Positions 9,645 to 17,147 of a stretch of DNA of 64,000 nt are shown here, piece after piece. The DNA is taken from positions 22,763 through 86,762 of the forward strand of contig JAKIUF010000013.1 in assembly GCA_021647705.1 (NCBI GenBank), given 5' to 3'. A program made the translations under genes and the position numbers. Numbering within the stretch: the first letter of the stretch is position 1; every line of letters starts with the position of its first letter. Under the pieces are notes generated by a model that did no database searches, was not told where the DNA came from, and saw only the letters and a program-made list of their open reading frames with translations. The stretch is from Gammaproteobacteria bacterium (GTDB lineage: Bacteria; Pseudomonadota; Gammaproteobacteria; SZUA-152).

Positions 9645-10718
9645 ATGTATTTTCGGTTAATTCTGTTATCAGTGCTGGTTACGTTTTCCACTTACGTTGC
9701 TGCTGATGAATATCAGCCATACCTAGCGATTCAAAGTGTTTCTTACAGCGAGCCTGTTACCCTTAAATTTATGCTGGGTGAACGGCAGACGCCCTTAAAA
9801 AAAGGGAACAAGGCATTTACCTATAACAGGGCAGAAGTAGGGTTTCGGTGGGGTAATTGGCAGTTTGGTGTTCTGGAGCGTCTTGAGTACCTGCTGGAGT
9901 TTTCACCGGAAACAGCAGAGTTGATTTATCTTGCTGAAAATCGTTTGCCGCTTGAAGAAGGTAGGGAGTATGAACTGCGCATCAGGGCACAACATAATTA
10001 CAGCCATGGTTTTCGTCTGGCATATCGTCACACGTTTTCTTCTAGCATCAATGTTGGGTTCGCTGCATCATACCTGCAAGGCAAGGCATTTACCGATGGT
10101 GCTCTTCAGGGAAATGCCACAGTGCTGGGCGAAAAAAATTATGAATTTCAGTTTGATGCTGATTATTTTTATTCTAACGACATACTTTTTGAGCGAGATA
10201 TCGCTCCACCAAGTGGCAATGGTTACAGTCTGGATTTTAATGTTGACTGGCGACCCAGCAAATATTTTACAGCCCAGCTTGATGTTGTTGATCTTGCTGG
10301 GGAAATGTTTTGGGATAATGCCCCCTTTACCACCGCAACAGCCTCATCGGATACCCAGACGTTTGATGAAGAGGGTTATGTTCGTTACGACCCCGCAGTT
10401 TCCGGCTTTGAATCAAATAAAAACTTTACCCAAACGCTGCCACGAAAAATATTTATTGCGACTAGGTACCAATGGTCGCCCAGTTTTGGATTATTAGCGG
10501 AATTACAGGATTATAAAGTCGCACGATTTACGAGTGTCGGTGCGGAGTGGTGTTACCGTCATAATAATTGTTTTCAAAGCCTCTACAATACAACCATTCA
10601 AGCATTGAGTTTGCGATATAAAGGGCATGGAGTGCAGGTTGAGCTGGCCAGTGATGAGCTGGATCTTGATCAGGCCCGGTATTTTGCCCTCCAACTATCG
10701 TTCAATCAGGTGTTTTAA
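9645..10718 (+). CDS. Putative outer-membrane beta-barrel protein
   Basis: 357 residues from ATG 9645, with a signal peptide (MYFRLILLSVLVTFSTYVAA) and then alternating aromatic/polar strands typical of a barrel (FRWGNWQFGVLERLEYLLEF, FRLAYRHTF). The C-terminal residue is Phe in a final amphipathic strand (ALQLSFNQVF), which fits the BAM recognition signal. No family is recognised. The frame is open upstream to a TTG at 9597, but that would translate through a terminator hairpin and give no signal peptide. It is probably co-evolved with the lipoprotein before it; function unknown. Confidence 0.75.
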   Translation: MYFRLILLSVLVTFSTYVAADEYQPYLAIQSVSYSEPVTLKFMLGERQTPLKKGNKAFTYNRAEVGFRWGNWQFGVLERLEYLLEFSPETAELIYLAENRLPLEEGREYELRIRAQHNYSHGFRLAYRHTFSSSINVGFAASYLQGKAFTDGALQGNATVLGEKNYEFQFDADYFYSNDILFERDIAPPSGNGYSLDFNVDWRPSKYFTAQLDVVDLAGEMFWDNAPFTTATASSDTQTFDEEGYVRYDPAVSGFESNKNFTQTLPRKIFIATRYQWSPSFGLLAELQDYKVARFTSVGAEWCYRHNNCFQSLYNTTIQALSLRYKGHGVQVELASDELDLDQARYFALQLSFNQVF

Positions 10719-10767
10719 ATAATTCTCTGGTTTTTATGTTTTGTTGTGGATATCAATGTAATTCATT

Positions 10768-10791
10768 CTACTGACACCATGTTGTCAGTAG
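10768..10791. promoter_or_regulatory. Inverted repeat upstream of the DUF1801 gene
   Basis: CTACTGACA and TGTCAGTAG form a perfect 9-bp inverted repeat with a 6-nt loop. No T run follows, so it looks more like an operator or RNA structure than a terminator. It lies 54 bp before the next start codon. Confidence 0.4.
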
Positions 10792-10845
10792 GGCTGCTTT
10801 ATAATGAAGGGTTCAACCTAAATTAATCATTCGGGAAAACAAAAA

Positions 10846-11190
10846 ATGAACCCAGCGAACGGCATTAAAATTGATAATTTTCTCCATGACATTCAGTCGC
10901 TCTCGGAGGAAAAATTTACTCTTCTTGTTTCAATCAAAAAAATATTCAATGAGGCTCATGCCGGTCTGGTTGAAGATATAAAATATGGCGGGCTGGTATT
11001 CAGTTTGTCCAATACGTTGGTTGGTGGTATTTATGTTTATGAAAAACATCTGTCAATTGAGTTTAGTCATGGTGCTGAATTATCAGACTTGGATCATATT
11101 CTGGAAGGTAAAGGAAAGAAAAGAAGACATATAAAAATTTATTCGATGAGTGATATTAGCGAGAAAAAAGTGGGATATTTTGTGCGTTAG
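10846..11190 (+). CDS. DUF1801 (YdhG-like) domain protein
   Basis: 114-residue cytoplasmic protein with the DUF1801 signature: EDIKYGGLVF, then VYEKHLSIEFSHGAEL and LEGKGKKRRHIKIYS. The family has a small alpha/beta fold similar to frataxin-type or SRPBCC-neighbour proteins, with no agreed function. The length agrees with the family. It stands alone, preceded by a 9-bp inverted repeat and followed by dispersed repeats of families B and A. Codon use is more AT-rich than in the ftsY-rpoH block. Confidence 0.8.
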   Translation: MNPANGIKIDNFLHDIQSLSEEKFTLLVSIKKIFNEAHAGLVEDIKYGGLVFSLSNTLVGGIYVYEKHLSIEFSHGAELSDLDHILEGKGKKRRHIKIYSMSDISEKKVGYFVR

Positions 11191-11214
11191 GCATTGGAAC
11201 AAAATGCTAATAAT

Positions 11215-11280
11215 TGAAATGTGAGTTTGGGACTAAATCATCTTGTATTTATACTTATGCTGGCTGATCCTGAATAATGA
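11215..11280 (+). repeat. Family B dispersed repeat, copy 1 (left part)
   Basis: Contains GAAATGTGAGTTTGGGACTA, then AAATCATCTTGTATTTATAC and TATGCTGGCTGATCCTGAAT. It matches in order the copies at 26518-26580 (+) and 22848-22909 (-). It runs directly into a family A hairpin. The family B tail resumes after that hairpin, at about 11395 (ATGACTCTGTGATTCGTGG). Confidence 0.6.
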
Positions 11281-11285
11281 AAACC

Positions 11286-11388
11286 CAGCGCAAAGATGCA
11301 GAGAGTGCAAAGGGCTATGACAATAACGAAAAAAATATCAAGTGCTATGAATCTCTGCGTTCTTTGCGTCTTCGCGCCTTTGCGTTAG
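11286..11388. repeat. Family A inverted-repeat element, copy 2
   Basis: Left arm CCAGCGCAAAGATGCAGAG and following; right arm CTCTGCGTTCTTTGCGTC to TTTGCGTTAG. The arms pair imperfectly. The element is flanked by ATGA on both sides (left TAATGA, right TTATGA), consistent with insertion into family B with a short target duplication. Confidence 0.7.
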
Positions 11389-11513
11389 ATTTTATGACTC
11401 TGTGATTCGTGGCCGCTATCGCAGTCAGACAGATATTATTATTACTTTCTCCATCGTTATTAATAACGTATTTTGTTTCCAGGCATGGCGTAATCGAGAG
11501 CTTTACCGGATTA

Positions 11514-12734
11514 TCAAAAATAACGCGCAATTTCCAGCTGTAAGTAACTGTCTCTGCGTACACCGACCAGCAGCTCAGTGTTGACGTTGGGGATGTCGAT
11601 AAAGGCTTGACCTTCCAGAGTGATTTTCCAGTTTTCACCAAAGCGGCGACTGGACTCCAGGGTGAGCAGACGAGCAGCATCGTCGCTGTCAAAAATCATA
11701 CCCAATAAAAATTCTGTGGATTGTTCATCGTTAAGGGTGAGGCGACTGGCTAATAGGATATCGTCGGCGAAGGGGGTCAAGGCATCGTCGCCGCGTTCAT
11801 CGTACAAGACTTCAGAAATCACCCCGAGGTCGGCGTTGCTGTCCGCGATGCCGATGAAGGTGTATTCAAACCCGGCAGTGAGGGCGGTGTAGCTTTTATC
11901 CTGACCGGAACGATCGACCTGACCAGAACGATTGATGACTTCAAATTTCCACAACCAATCGCCCAGAGTGGCTTGCAGGTCAAACCCCCATTGTTCGATA
12001 AGATCGTAAATAGGGATGAGTGCAGGCTGGCCTTTATTATCCTGGCCAAGTGCAAAACGCGGATCACGACTGGTGCCGTTAAAATAGCTGAGACCGATAT
12101 CCCAGTCTCCCAAATAATGGGTCCAGCGGGCGGCGTAGTCGATATGTTGTTCCTCGTCATCGGATTCGTAAATGGCCTGACTGGTATCAACGCGAGGCGA
12201 GGAACGCAGGCGGCCTTTTTCACCAGGAAAAGTACGCTCACGAAAGCCGGGCAGCACGAACAGATCCACTGTTCCCCAGTCACTGATTAGGGCGAGGTTG
12301 ACCATGGGCTGGCCGAGCTTTTCTTCGCCGTCCGTGGCTTCAACAAGATCGGTCTGGTTGATGATGTCCACCAGGTGTTGTGATTCAGTGACTCCCCAAA
12401 ATACTTTGCGTATACCGGCGCGCAGTTCCCAACTATCTGCGGCCTTTAACCAGGTGAGTTCACGGATATCGGCATGGCTACGCTCGCTATCATTTTCGTC
12501 CCAGCGCACAAAGGGTACAACGGTAATGCTTTGTCGTCCGTTATCCCAGTCTGTGTAGTATTCAGGTTGTGCCGAGAATGAAATATTATTGTCGTGTTGG
12601 CGTGCATCCGTCGGGCTGTTGGCAAAGGCACGAAATTCACCGCTGACATAGCCCGACCATTCTCCGGCATCACTGAATGCCGGGATGCAGAACAGGGCTG
12701 CTGACAATATGGATAAAGAAGCACGGGTGAACAT
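11514..12734 (-). CDS. Putative outer-membrane beta-barrel protein of the MMPL operon
   Basis: 406 residues with a signal peptide (MFTRASLSILSAALFCIPAFSDA) and a run of amphipathic strands (WSGYVSGEFRAF, SITVVPFVRWD, WELRAGIRKVFWG). The terminal strand LQLEIARYF ends in Phe. This fits an outer-membrane barrel such as the DUF1302-like proteins often found beside MMPL transporters. It is the last gene of a four-gene operon: the upstream LolA-like gene ends 1 bp before its start. It may be the outer-membrane receiver or channel for a lipidic substrate moved by the MMPL pump; this is inferred from neighbours. Confidence 0.75.
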   Translation of the reverse strand: MFTRASLSILSAALFCIPAFSDAGEWSGYVSGEFRAFANSPTDARQHDNNISFSAQPEYYTDWDNGRQSITVVPFVRWDENDSERSHADIRELTWLKAADSWELRAGIRKVFWGVTESQHLVDIINQTDLVEATDGEEKLGQPMVNLALISDWGTVDLFVLPGFRERTFPGEKGRLRSSPRVDTSQAIYESDDEEQHIDYAARWTHYLGDWDIGLSYFNGTSRDPRFALGQDNKGQPALIPIYDLIEQWGFDLQATLGDWLWKFEVINRSGQVDRSGQDKSYTALTAGFEYTFIGIADSNADLGVISEVLYDERGDDALTPFADDILLASRLTLNDEQSTEFLLGMIFDSDDAARLLTLESSRRFGENWKITLEGQAFIDIPNVNTELLVGVRRDSYLQLEIARYF

Positions 12735-12735
12735 G

Positions 12736-13533
12736 TCAACGTGCGCGCTTCAAACTGTTGCGGTCAAAATCACGACTCGTTAAACCGGTTTTGAAACGGT
12801 AATCTTTCCAGTGCAAGTCTGTGCTTTTTTTGGTGAGGTGATTCACCACGCTCATATTTGTCGGACGCCAAAACTGACCTTCGTATTGTTGATAGCCTGA
12901 ATAAGTAAGTGTTTTTAATAACGCCTTTTTACGGTCATAAAATTCAATTTTCAGTGGCTGATACATTTCTGTATCCATCCAGGTAGTCAAGCGGGTGTAA
13001 CCGGAATATTTGTAGGCAGGCTTACGCTCGATAACAAATGCTTCGCGGCCATCAATTTCTTCGGTGCGTAAATATTTGTAGCTGTATTTTTCCACTTCTT
13101 GTGAAGAAAGATCTTCATAGGAAAATTCACTGCCCATAAATGGCCCGGATTTATTATTGGAGGAGATACGTTTGACACGCTTCAGTGCAGGCAGGTACAG
13201 CCATTGTTCATCGGGTACCAGTGCATGGGTATAGCTCAGGAAAGCAGTGCCTTTGATGTCACGAGGGGAATCAAAAATACTCAGGGATTTGTCACCATCA
13301 CCATCGACTTCCAGGGTTTTGGTGCGGATGTTGCGCTTGCTTTCCTGTCCATGGCGATTGCGCAAAACCATTTCCAGGCTGGCTGTTTGATCCTGCCAGC
13401 CGGTGTCACGTTTGTCAGCTTCGATGGCGATAGCCAAGCCTTTTTCTTCGGGTGTTTCTGCCATTGCCAATAATGGTAGGCCGAGCAGTGCGAACAGACC
13501 GATGTGTTTTATATTTAACGAAAAATTATGCAT
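12736..13533 (-). CDS. Outer-membrane lipoprotein-sorting (LolA-like) protein
   Basis: 265 residues: signal peptide ending LAMA, then the half-barrel fold of periplasmic lipid-binding proteins related to LolA/LolB. The conserved region DEQWLYLPALKRVKRISSNNKSGPFMGSEFSYED is typical of the family usually annotated 'outer membrane lipoprotein-sorting protein' next to MMPL pumps. ATG 13533 is preceded by AAGGAG and overlaps the last 8 bases of the MMPL gene, so translation is probably coupled. The likely role is to carry a hydrophobic substrate across the periplasm from the MMPL pump to the outer-membrane protein encoded next. Confidence 0.85.
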   Translation of the reverse strand: MHNFSLNIKHIGLFALLGLPLLAMAETPEEKGLAIAIEADKRDTGWQDQTASLEMVLRNRHGQESKRNIRTKTLEVDGDGDKSLSIFDSPRDIKGTAFLSYTHALVPDEQWLYLPALKRVKRISSNNKSGPFMGSEFSYEDLSSQEVEKYSYKYLRTEEIDGREAFVIERKPAYKYSGYTRLTTWMDTEMYQPLKIEFYDRKKALLKTLTYSGYQQYEGQFWRPTNMSVVNHLTKKSTDLHWKDYRFKTGLTSRDFDRNSLKRAR

Positions 13534-15862
13534 GACCAGGCTCCTTGATGATGGACTGTTTGTTGGTTTTCTTTTTATCAAACAACATGAGAATGGGGGG
13601 TAACAATAAAAAGTCAGCCAATAAAGCAAAGGTGATGACGATAGCGGTAAGTAGTCCCATACCCGCATTTAGTTCAAAGCTGGACAACGATAACACCATG
13701 AAGCCGATGACCAGTACCATCGAAGTGGTCAGCAGGGCCATGCCCACGTTGCGGAATGCGTAACGTACGGCTTCTTCTGCATCCAGACCTTTTTCACGGC
13801 GGGCGCGCAGGTATTTACTGAGAAAGTGTACGGTGTCATCGACCACAATACCCAAGGTCATACCTGCGACAATGGAGAGACTGAGCCCTACTTCGCCCAC
13901 CAGTAATCCCCACAGGCCAAAACCCATCGCTGCGGGTATCAGGTTGGGTATCAGACTTAGCAGACCAATTTTGACGGAACGCAGAGCAAAGATCAGGATA
14001 AGGGAAATACCAATCAATGCGAGGGTGGTACCGATCAGCATACTAATGATGTTGCGTTTTCCGATGTGCGCAAACATCATTGATACGCCACTGCCTTCTT
14101 TGCCACTGAGATGTGTGGTGTTGTTTTTCAGCCAGTCGCTGGCGCGTTTATCCAATGCCAGCAATTCATTGGTGGACATGGTTTGTAGCGTGACGGTAAA
14201 GCGCGTAGCAGATTTTTCCACGTTTATCTGATTGTTAAGGTCCAACCCATAAGGCAGTGACATTTCATATAACAGCAAATATTGTGCTGCCAGATTGCGC
14301 TCATCAGGCAGTTTGTACCAGTTTTGTTCATCACCGTGCATATTTTTGTTGAGTCGTTTCATGATGTCGGTGATGGTATTGACATGCATGGTTTCCGGCT
14401 GCTTGCGATACCAGTCTGCAAAGGCGTTAACATCCTTCAAGTATTCAGGATTGCTAATGCCGCCAGATTCACCGGAGTCTAACGAGTAGTCAATAATATA
14501 AAGACCCGTCAGGTTTTCCGTCATGAAATCGGCATCTATGCGGAATGGTACGGTCTCGTCAAAATAATGCACGAATACGTCATTCATTTCGTTGCGGGGT
14601 ATGGAGGCTATCAAGGCGATGGCGACGATGCTCATACCCCAAATTAATTTGTGGCGTTGCTTGACCACAAAGTCACCGACACGATGCATCAGGTGGCTTT
14701 CATCATTTTCAACAGGACGTACGCGCACTGGTAATACCGACATTAACGCAGGCAAAAATGTGACGGATAAAAAGAAGGAGGCAACTACGCCTATGGCCAC
14801 CATGTTGCCGAGGTGTTGGAAAGGGGGAACATCGGAAAAGTTCATGCTCAAAAAACCCAGTGCGGTCGTAACGCTGGCAAGAAATACCGGTTGCATATTA
14901 ATGCGCAAGCTTTCTACGATGGCTGCCTTTTTCTCACGTCCCATACGCATTTCGTGGAGCATGGTGACGAGAATATGCACACAGTTGGCGATGGCCATGG
15001 TGAGCACAATGGTCGGGGTGGAAGCCGATGGCGGGGTAATGGGAAAGCCCAGATAACCGCCCAAACCCATGGCCGTCATGATGGAGCCGATAATCACCAC
15101 CAGGGTAGCGAAGGTGCCGGAGAAGCCACGAATCATCAGCCCGAGGGTGATCAGCATGAGCGCAAAACTGATGAGCACCAGTCCTTTCATGTCACTCTGC
15201 GAGGCTTCCGCAAAGGCGTTATTCATGAACACCATGCCACTGAGGTAGATGTCAATCTGCGGATACTGTGCTTCAATTTCGGCGGCAAGATTACGTGAGA
15301 AAGCGACGATTTCTGGTACTTCGGTCATTTTTTCACCGGGTAGTTGCACGGTGACATTGATGCCGGTGACGTGGGTACGGTCAGAAACAAGGCGGTTCAG
15401 CAACATGGGTTCACTGAGTGCAACACGTTTTATTTTTTTACGGTTGTCGTCAGTCAGCTCGATCTCTTCATCAATCAGATCCCTGACCAGTAAATCATCA
15501 CCCTCGGCTTCGGTGTTTTGAAAGTTGGCCAGTGAATCGACACGAATGGAATAGGGCGTTTGCCAGGCTTTTTCTGTCAGTATTTTTATCGCTTCCAGGG
15601 TTTCTTTACTAAAGGCATTTCCATCTTTGGGGGCCAAGACAAACATGACATTGTCATTTTTGGTATACATGGCCTCCAGTGCTTCAAAGGCAAGTAATTG
15701 AGGGTTGTCACCACTGAAAAAGACCCGGTAGTCGGTTTTGAACGCGAGGTGTTTGCCACCACTGGCTGCGCCCGCCACGATGAGTACGGCGGCCAGCATT
15801 ACCAGCCAGGGATGACGGGTAATCCACTGAGCGTAACGAATAACGAGGGTAGACTCACTCAT
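13526..15862 (-). CDS. MMPL/RND-superfamily transporter
   Basis: 778-residue inner-membrane protein with the duplicated RND layout: one N-terminal helix, a large periplasmic domain (about 45-220), five to six helices (about 225-400), and the same again in the second half (second periplasmic domain about 440-610, helices 615-760). Conserved DDTVHFL in helix region IV of the second half matches the proton-relay area of MMPL exporters. Proteins of this group move lipids or other hydrophobic compounds with proton motive force. No membrane-fusion protein is present; a LolA-like carrier and a barrel follow instead. Confidence 0.92.
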   Translation of the reverse strand: MSESTLVIRYAQWITRHPWLVMLAAVLIVAGAASGGKHLAFKTDYRVFFSGDNPQLLAFEALEAMYTKNDNVMFVLAPKDGNAFSKETLEAIKILTEKAWQTPYSIRVDSLANFQNTEAEGDDLLVRDLIDEEIELTDDNRKKIKRVALSEPMLLNRLVSDRTHVTGINVTVQLPGEKMTEVPEIVAFSRNLAAEIEAQYPQIDIYLSGMVFMNNAFAEASQSDMKGLVLISFALMLITLGLMIRGFSGTFATLVVIIGSIMTAMGLGGYLGFPITPPSASTPTIVLTMAIANCVHILVTMLHEMRMGREKKAAIVESLRINMQPVFLASVTTALGFLSMNFSDVPPFQHLGNMVAIGVVASFFLSVTFLPALMSVLPVRVRPVENDESHLMHRVGDFVVKQRHKLIWGMSIVAIALIASIPRNEMNDVFVHYFDETVPFRIDADFMTENLTGLYIIDYSLDSGESGGISNPEYLKDVNAFADWYRKQPETMHVNTITDIMKRLNKNMHGDEQNWYKLPDERNLAAQYLLLYEMSLPYGLDLNNQINVEKSATRFTVTLQTMSTNELLALDKRASDWLKNNTTHLSGKEGSGVSMMFAHIGKRNIISMLIGTTLALIGISLILIFALRSVKIGLLSLIPNLIPAAMGFGLWGLLVGEVGLSLSIVAGMTLGIVVDDTVHFLSKYLRARREKGLDAEEAVRYAFRNVGMALLTTSMVLVIGFMVLSLSSFELNAGMGLLTAIVITFALLADFLLLPPILMLFDKKKTNKQSIIKEPGHA

Positions 15863-15927
15863 AATGCTTTTCCTTTTTTTCAGGGTTTATACGTTGCTGT
15901 GTGTTGTTGCGTACAGTGCGTACAGGT

Positions 15928-16548
15928 TTAACGCTTTTTCAAGCCGCTCAGCATCAGTTGCACTACACTTTTAGCGCGTTTCTCAAAGGTTTCAAGATTG
16001 TGTAGAGACATGAACAGCGGCACGCTGAATAGAGTGATAGCGGTGGTAATGGCTTCGGCGGTATCCTGTACATCGGGAATAGAAAATTCGTCGCGTCGGA
16101 CACCGTCTTCCAGCAGCTCAACGATCAGGTTATGTCTGTTGAGTTCGTACTGATTCACTATTTCCAGGCGTGCATCACAAATGGCGGTGACCATTTCATT
16201 TATGCGTGGATTATTAGCCCATTCGTTGTGGGTGTGGCTCAGTATTTGTAATACGACATTATGCAGACGTTCTGCCGCAGGCTGCTGGGTTTGTTGCACC
16301 ACGTTTTTTACCAGCAGTAGTTTTGTATCGAGACAGGCGCAGGCCAGATTGGAGCCGATATCCAGTTTGTTTTTGAAAAAGCGATAGAGGTTGGCGGCGG
16401 ACATGTCACAGTCTTTGGCGATTTCAGCCATGGTGGTTTTGTTGTAACCAAACTGGGCGAAACGTTCACCGGCTGCTGTGAGAATGCGTGTACGGACATC
16501 GCAAGTCGGGCTGGGTGTGTTGGAGTAAGTGCGGGTATTCATACTCAA
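15928..16548 (-). CDS. TetR-family transcriptional regulator
   Basis: 206 residues. The N-terminal helix-turn-helix (about 18-65) reads ILTAAGERFAQFGYNKTTMA, then EIAKDCDMSAANLYRFFKNK, a canonical TetR DNA-binding domain. The C-terminal helical part would bind an effector, not identified. It is the first gene of the operon with the MMPL pump (65 bp apart). A 15-bp-arm palindrome sits 14 bp before its start, so it probably represses itself and the whole export operon until the ligand is present. Confidence 0.92.
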   Translation of the reverse strand: MSMNTRTYSNTPSPTCDVRTRILTAAGERFAQFGYNKTTMAEIAKDCDMSAANLYRFFKNKLDIGSNLACACLDTKLLLVKNVVQQTQQPAAERLHNVVLQILSHTHNEWANNPRINEMVTAICDARLEIVNQYELNRHNLIVELLEDGVRRDEFSIPDVQDTAEAITTAITLFSVPLFMSLHNLETFEKRAKSVVQLMLSGLKKR

Positions 16549-16561
16549 GCACTGTAATCTC

Positions 16562-16597
16562 TAAATGCTGAACATTCAAGATAATGTTCAGCATTTA
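16562..16597. promoter_or_regulatory. Palindromic operator upstream of the TetR gene
   Basis: TAAATGCTGAACATT and its perfect reverse complement AATGTTCAGCATTTA, separated by CAAGAT. The 36-bp dyad is directly upstream of the TetR start at 16548. The size and position fit a TetR operator. There is no T run on either side to suggest a terminator. Confidence 0.7.
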
Positions 16598-16708
16598 TTA
16601 TTCAGGGAGGCTTAAGTCCGATGTATGACCGCTTCTAAGCGAGTTTGATATATCGGGTGGTATCTGGAGGAGGCCGATGTTTGGCTGAGTCGTTGTTTAT
16701 TCTAAAGT

Positions 16709-16885
16709 TTATTTTGTCAGGATCAGTTTCCCCTGCCGGGTGATACGCAGACGATACACCTGATCTTCGTGTTCAATACAAATTTCCTGACGACCCTGAA
16801 ACAGATCTTGGCTGCTGATGCGGTGGCTATCCGTCGTGGTTATTTCCACAGGCGGGGTATCGGGTGTGGTGTTTTTGCTGTTCAT
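16709..16885 (-). CDS. hemP: Hemin uptake protein HemP
   Basis: A 58-residue protein. The C-terminal two thirds carry the HemP signature: [20 protein letters not shown] and then [15 protein letters not shown]. HemP is a small iron-regulated protein found with haem and siderophore receptor genes; its mechanism is not settled, and in some bacteria it acts as a transcriptional activator of the uptake genes. Here it diverges from a TonB-dependent receptor, and the shared promoter region holds two Fur-box-like sites, so Fur repression of both genes is likely. It is missed by common length cut-offs. Confidence 0.9.
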   Translation of the reverse strand: MNSKNTTPDTPPVEITTTDSHRISSQDLFQGRQEICIEHEDQVYRLRITRQGKLILTK

Positions 16886-16939
16886 GGCCGTTGTCCTTTT
16901 GTTTCCAGAGAGCTGTTTTTATGGCTCAGTCTGTTTCAA

Positions 16940-16993
16940 TGATAGTGATTCTCATCTTCTTGTCAATGCAAATGCAAATGATAATGATTCGTA
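16940..16993. promoter_or_regulatory. Two Fur-box-like sites between hemP and the receptor gene
   Basis: TGATAGTGATTCTCA at 16940-16954 matches the 7-1-7 Fur model TGATAATNATTATCA at 12 of 14 defined positions. TGATAATGATTCGTA at 16979-16993 matches at 11 of 14. A CAAATGCAAATGATAATGAT repeat precedes the second site. They sit in the divergent promoter region, consistent with iron-dependent repression of both genes. Confidence 0.7.
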
Positions 16994-17147
16994 TTTACTT
17001 TTAAGTTTCATCCGTGCATACTGTTTCCCAGCCAGCAAGTAGACCTCGTGATTCCGATCCCGTCGTAGCCAGCCAGTAACGCCGTCCTGCCGACCAGTGC
17101 AGTAGCGGCACGACAATAGTTTGCATGTGTTTTGGGAGAGTGAAGAA

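Noticed and set aside
16562..16597. Terminator in front of the TetR gene
   Set aside because: Neither side has a T run, the arms are AT-rich, and the position immediately upstream of the regulator fits an operator better.
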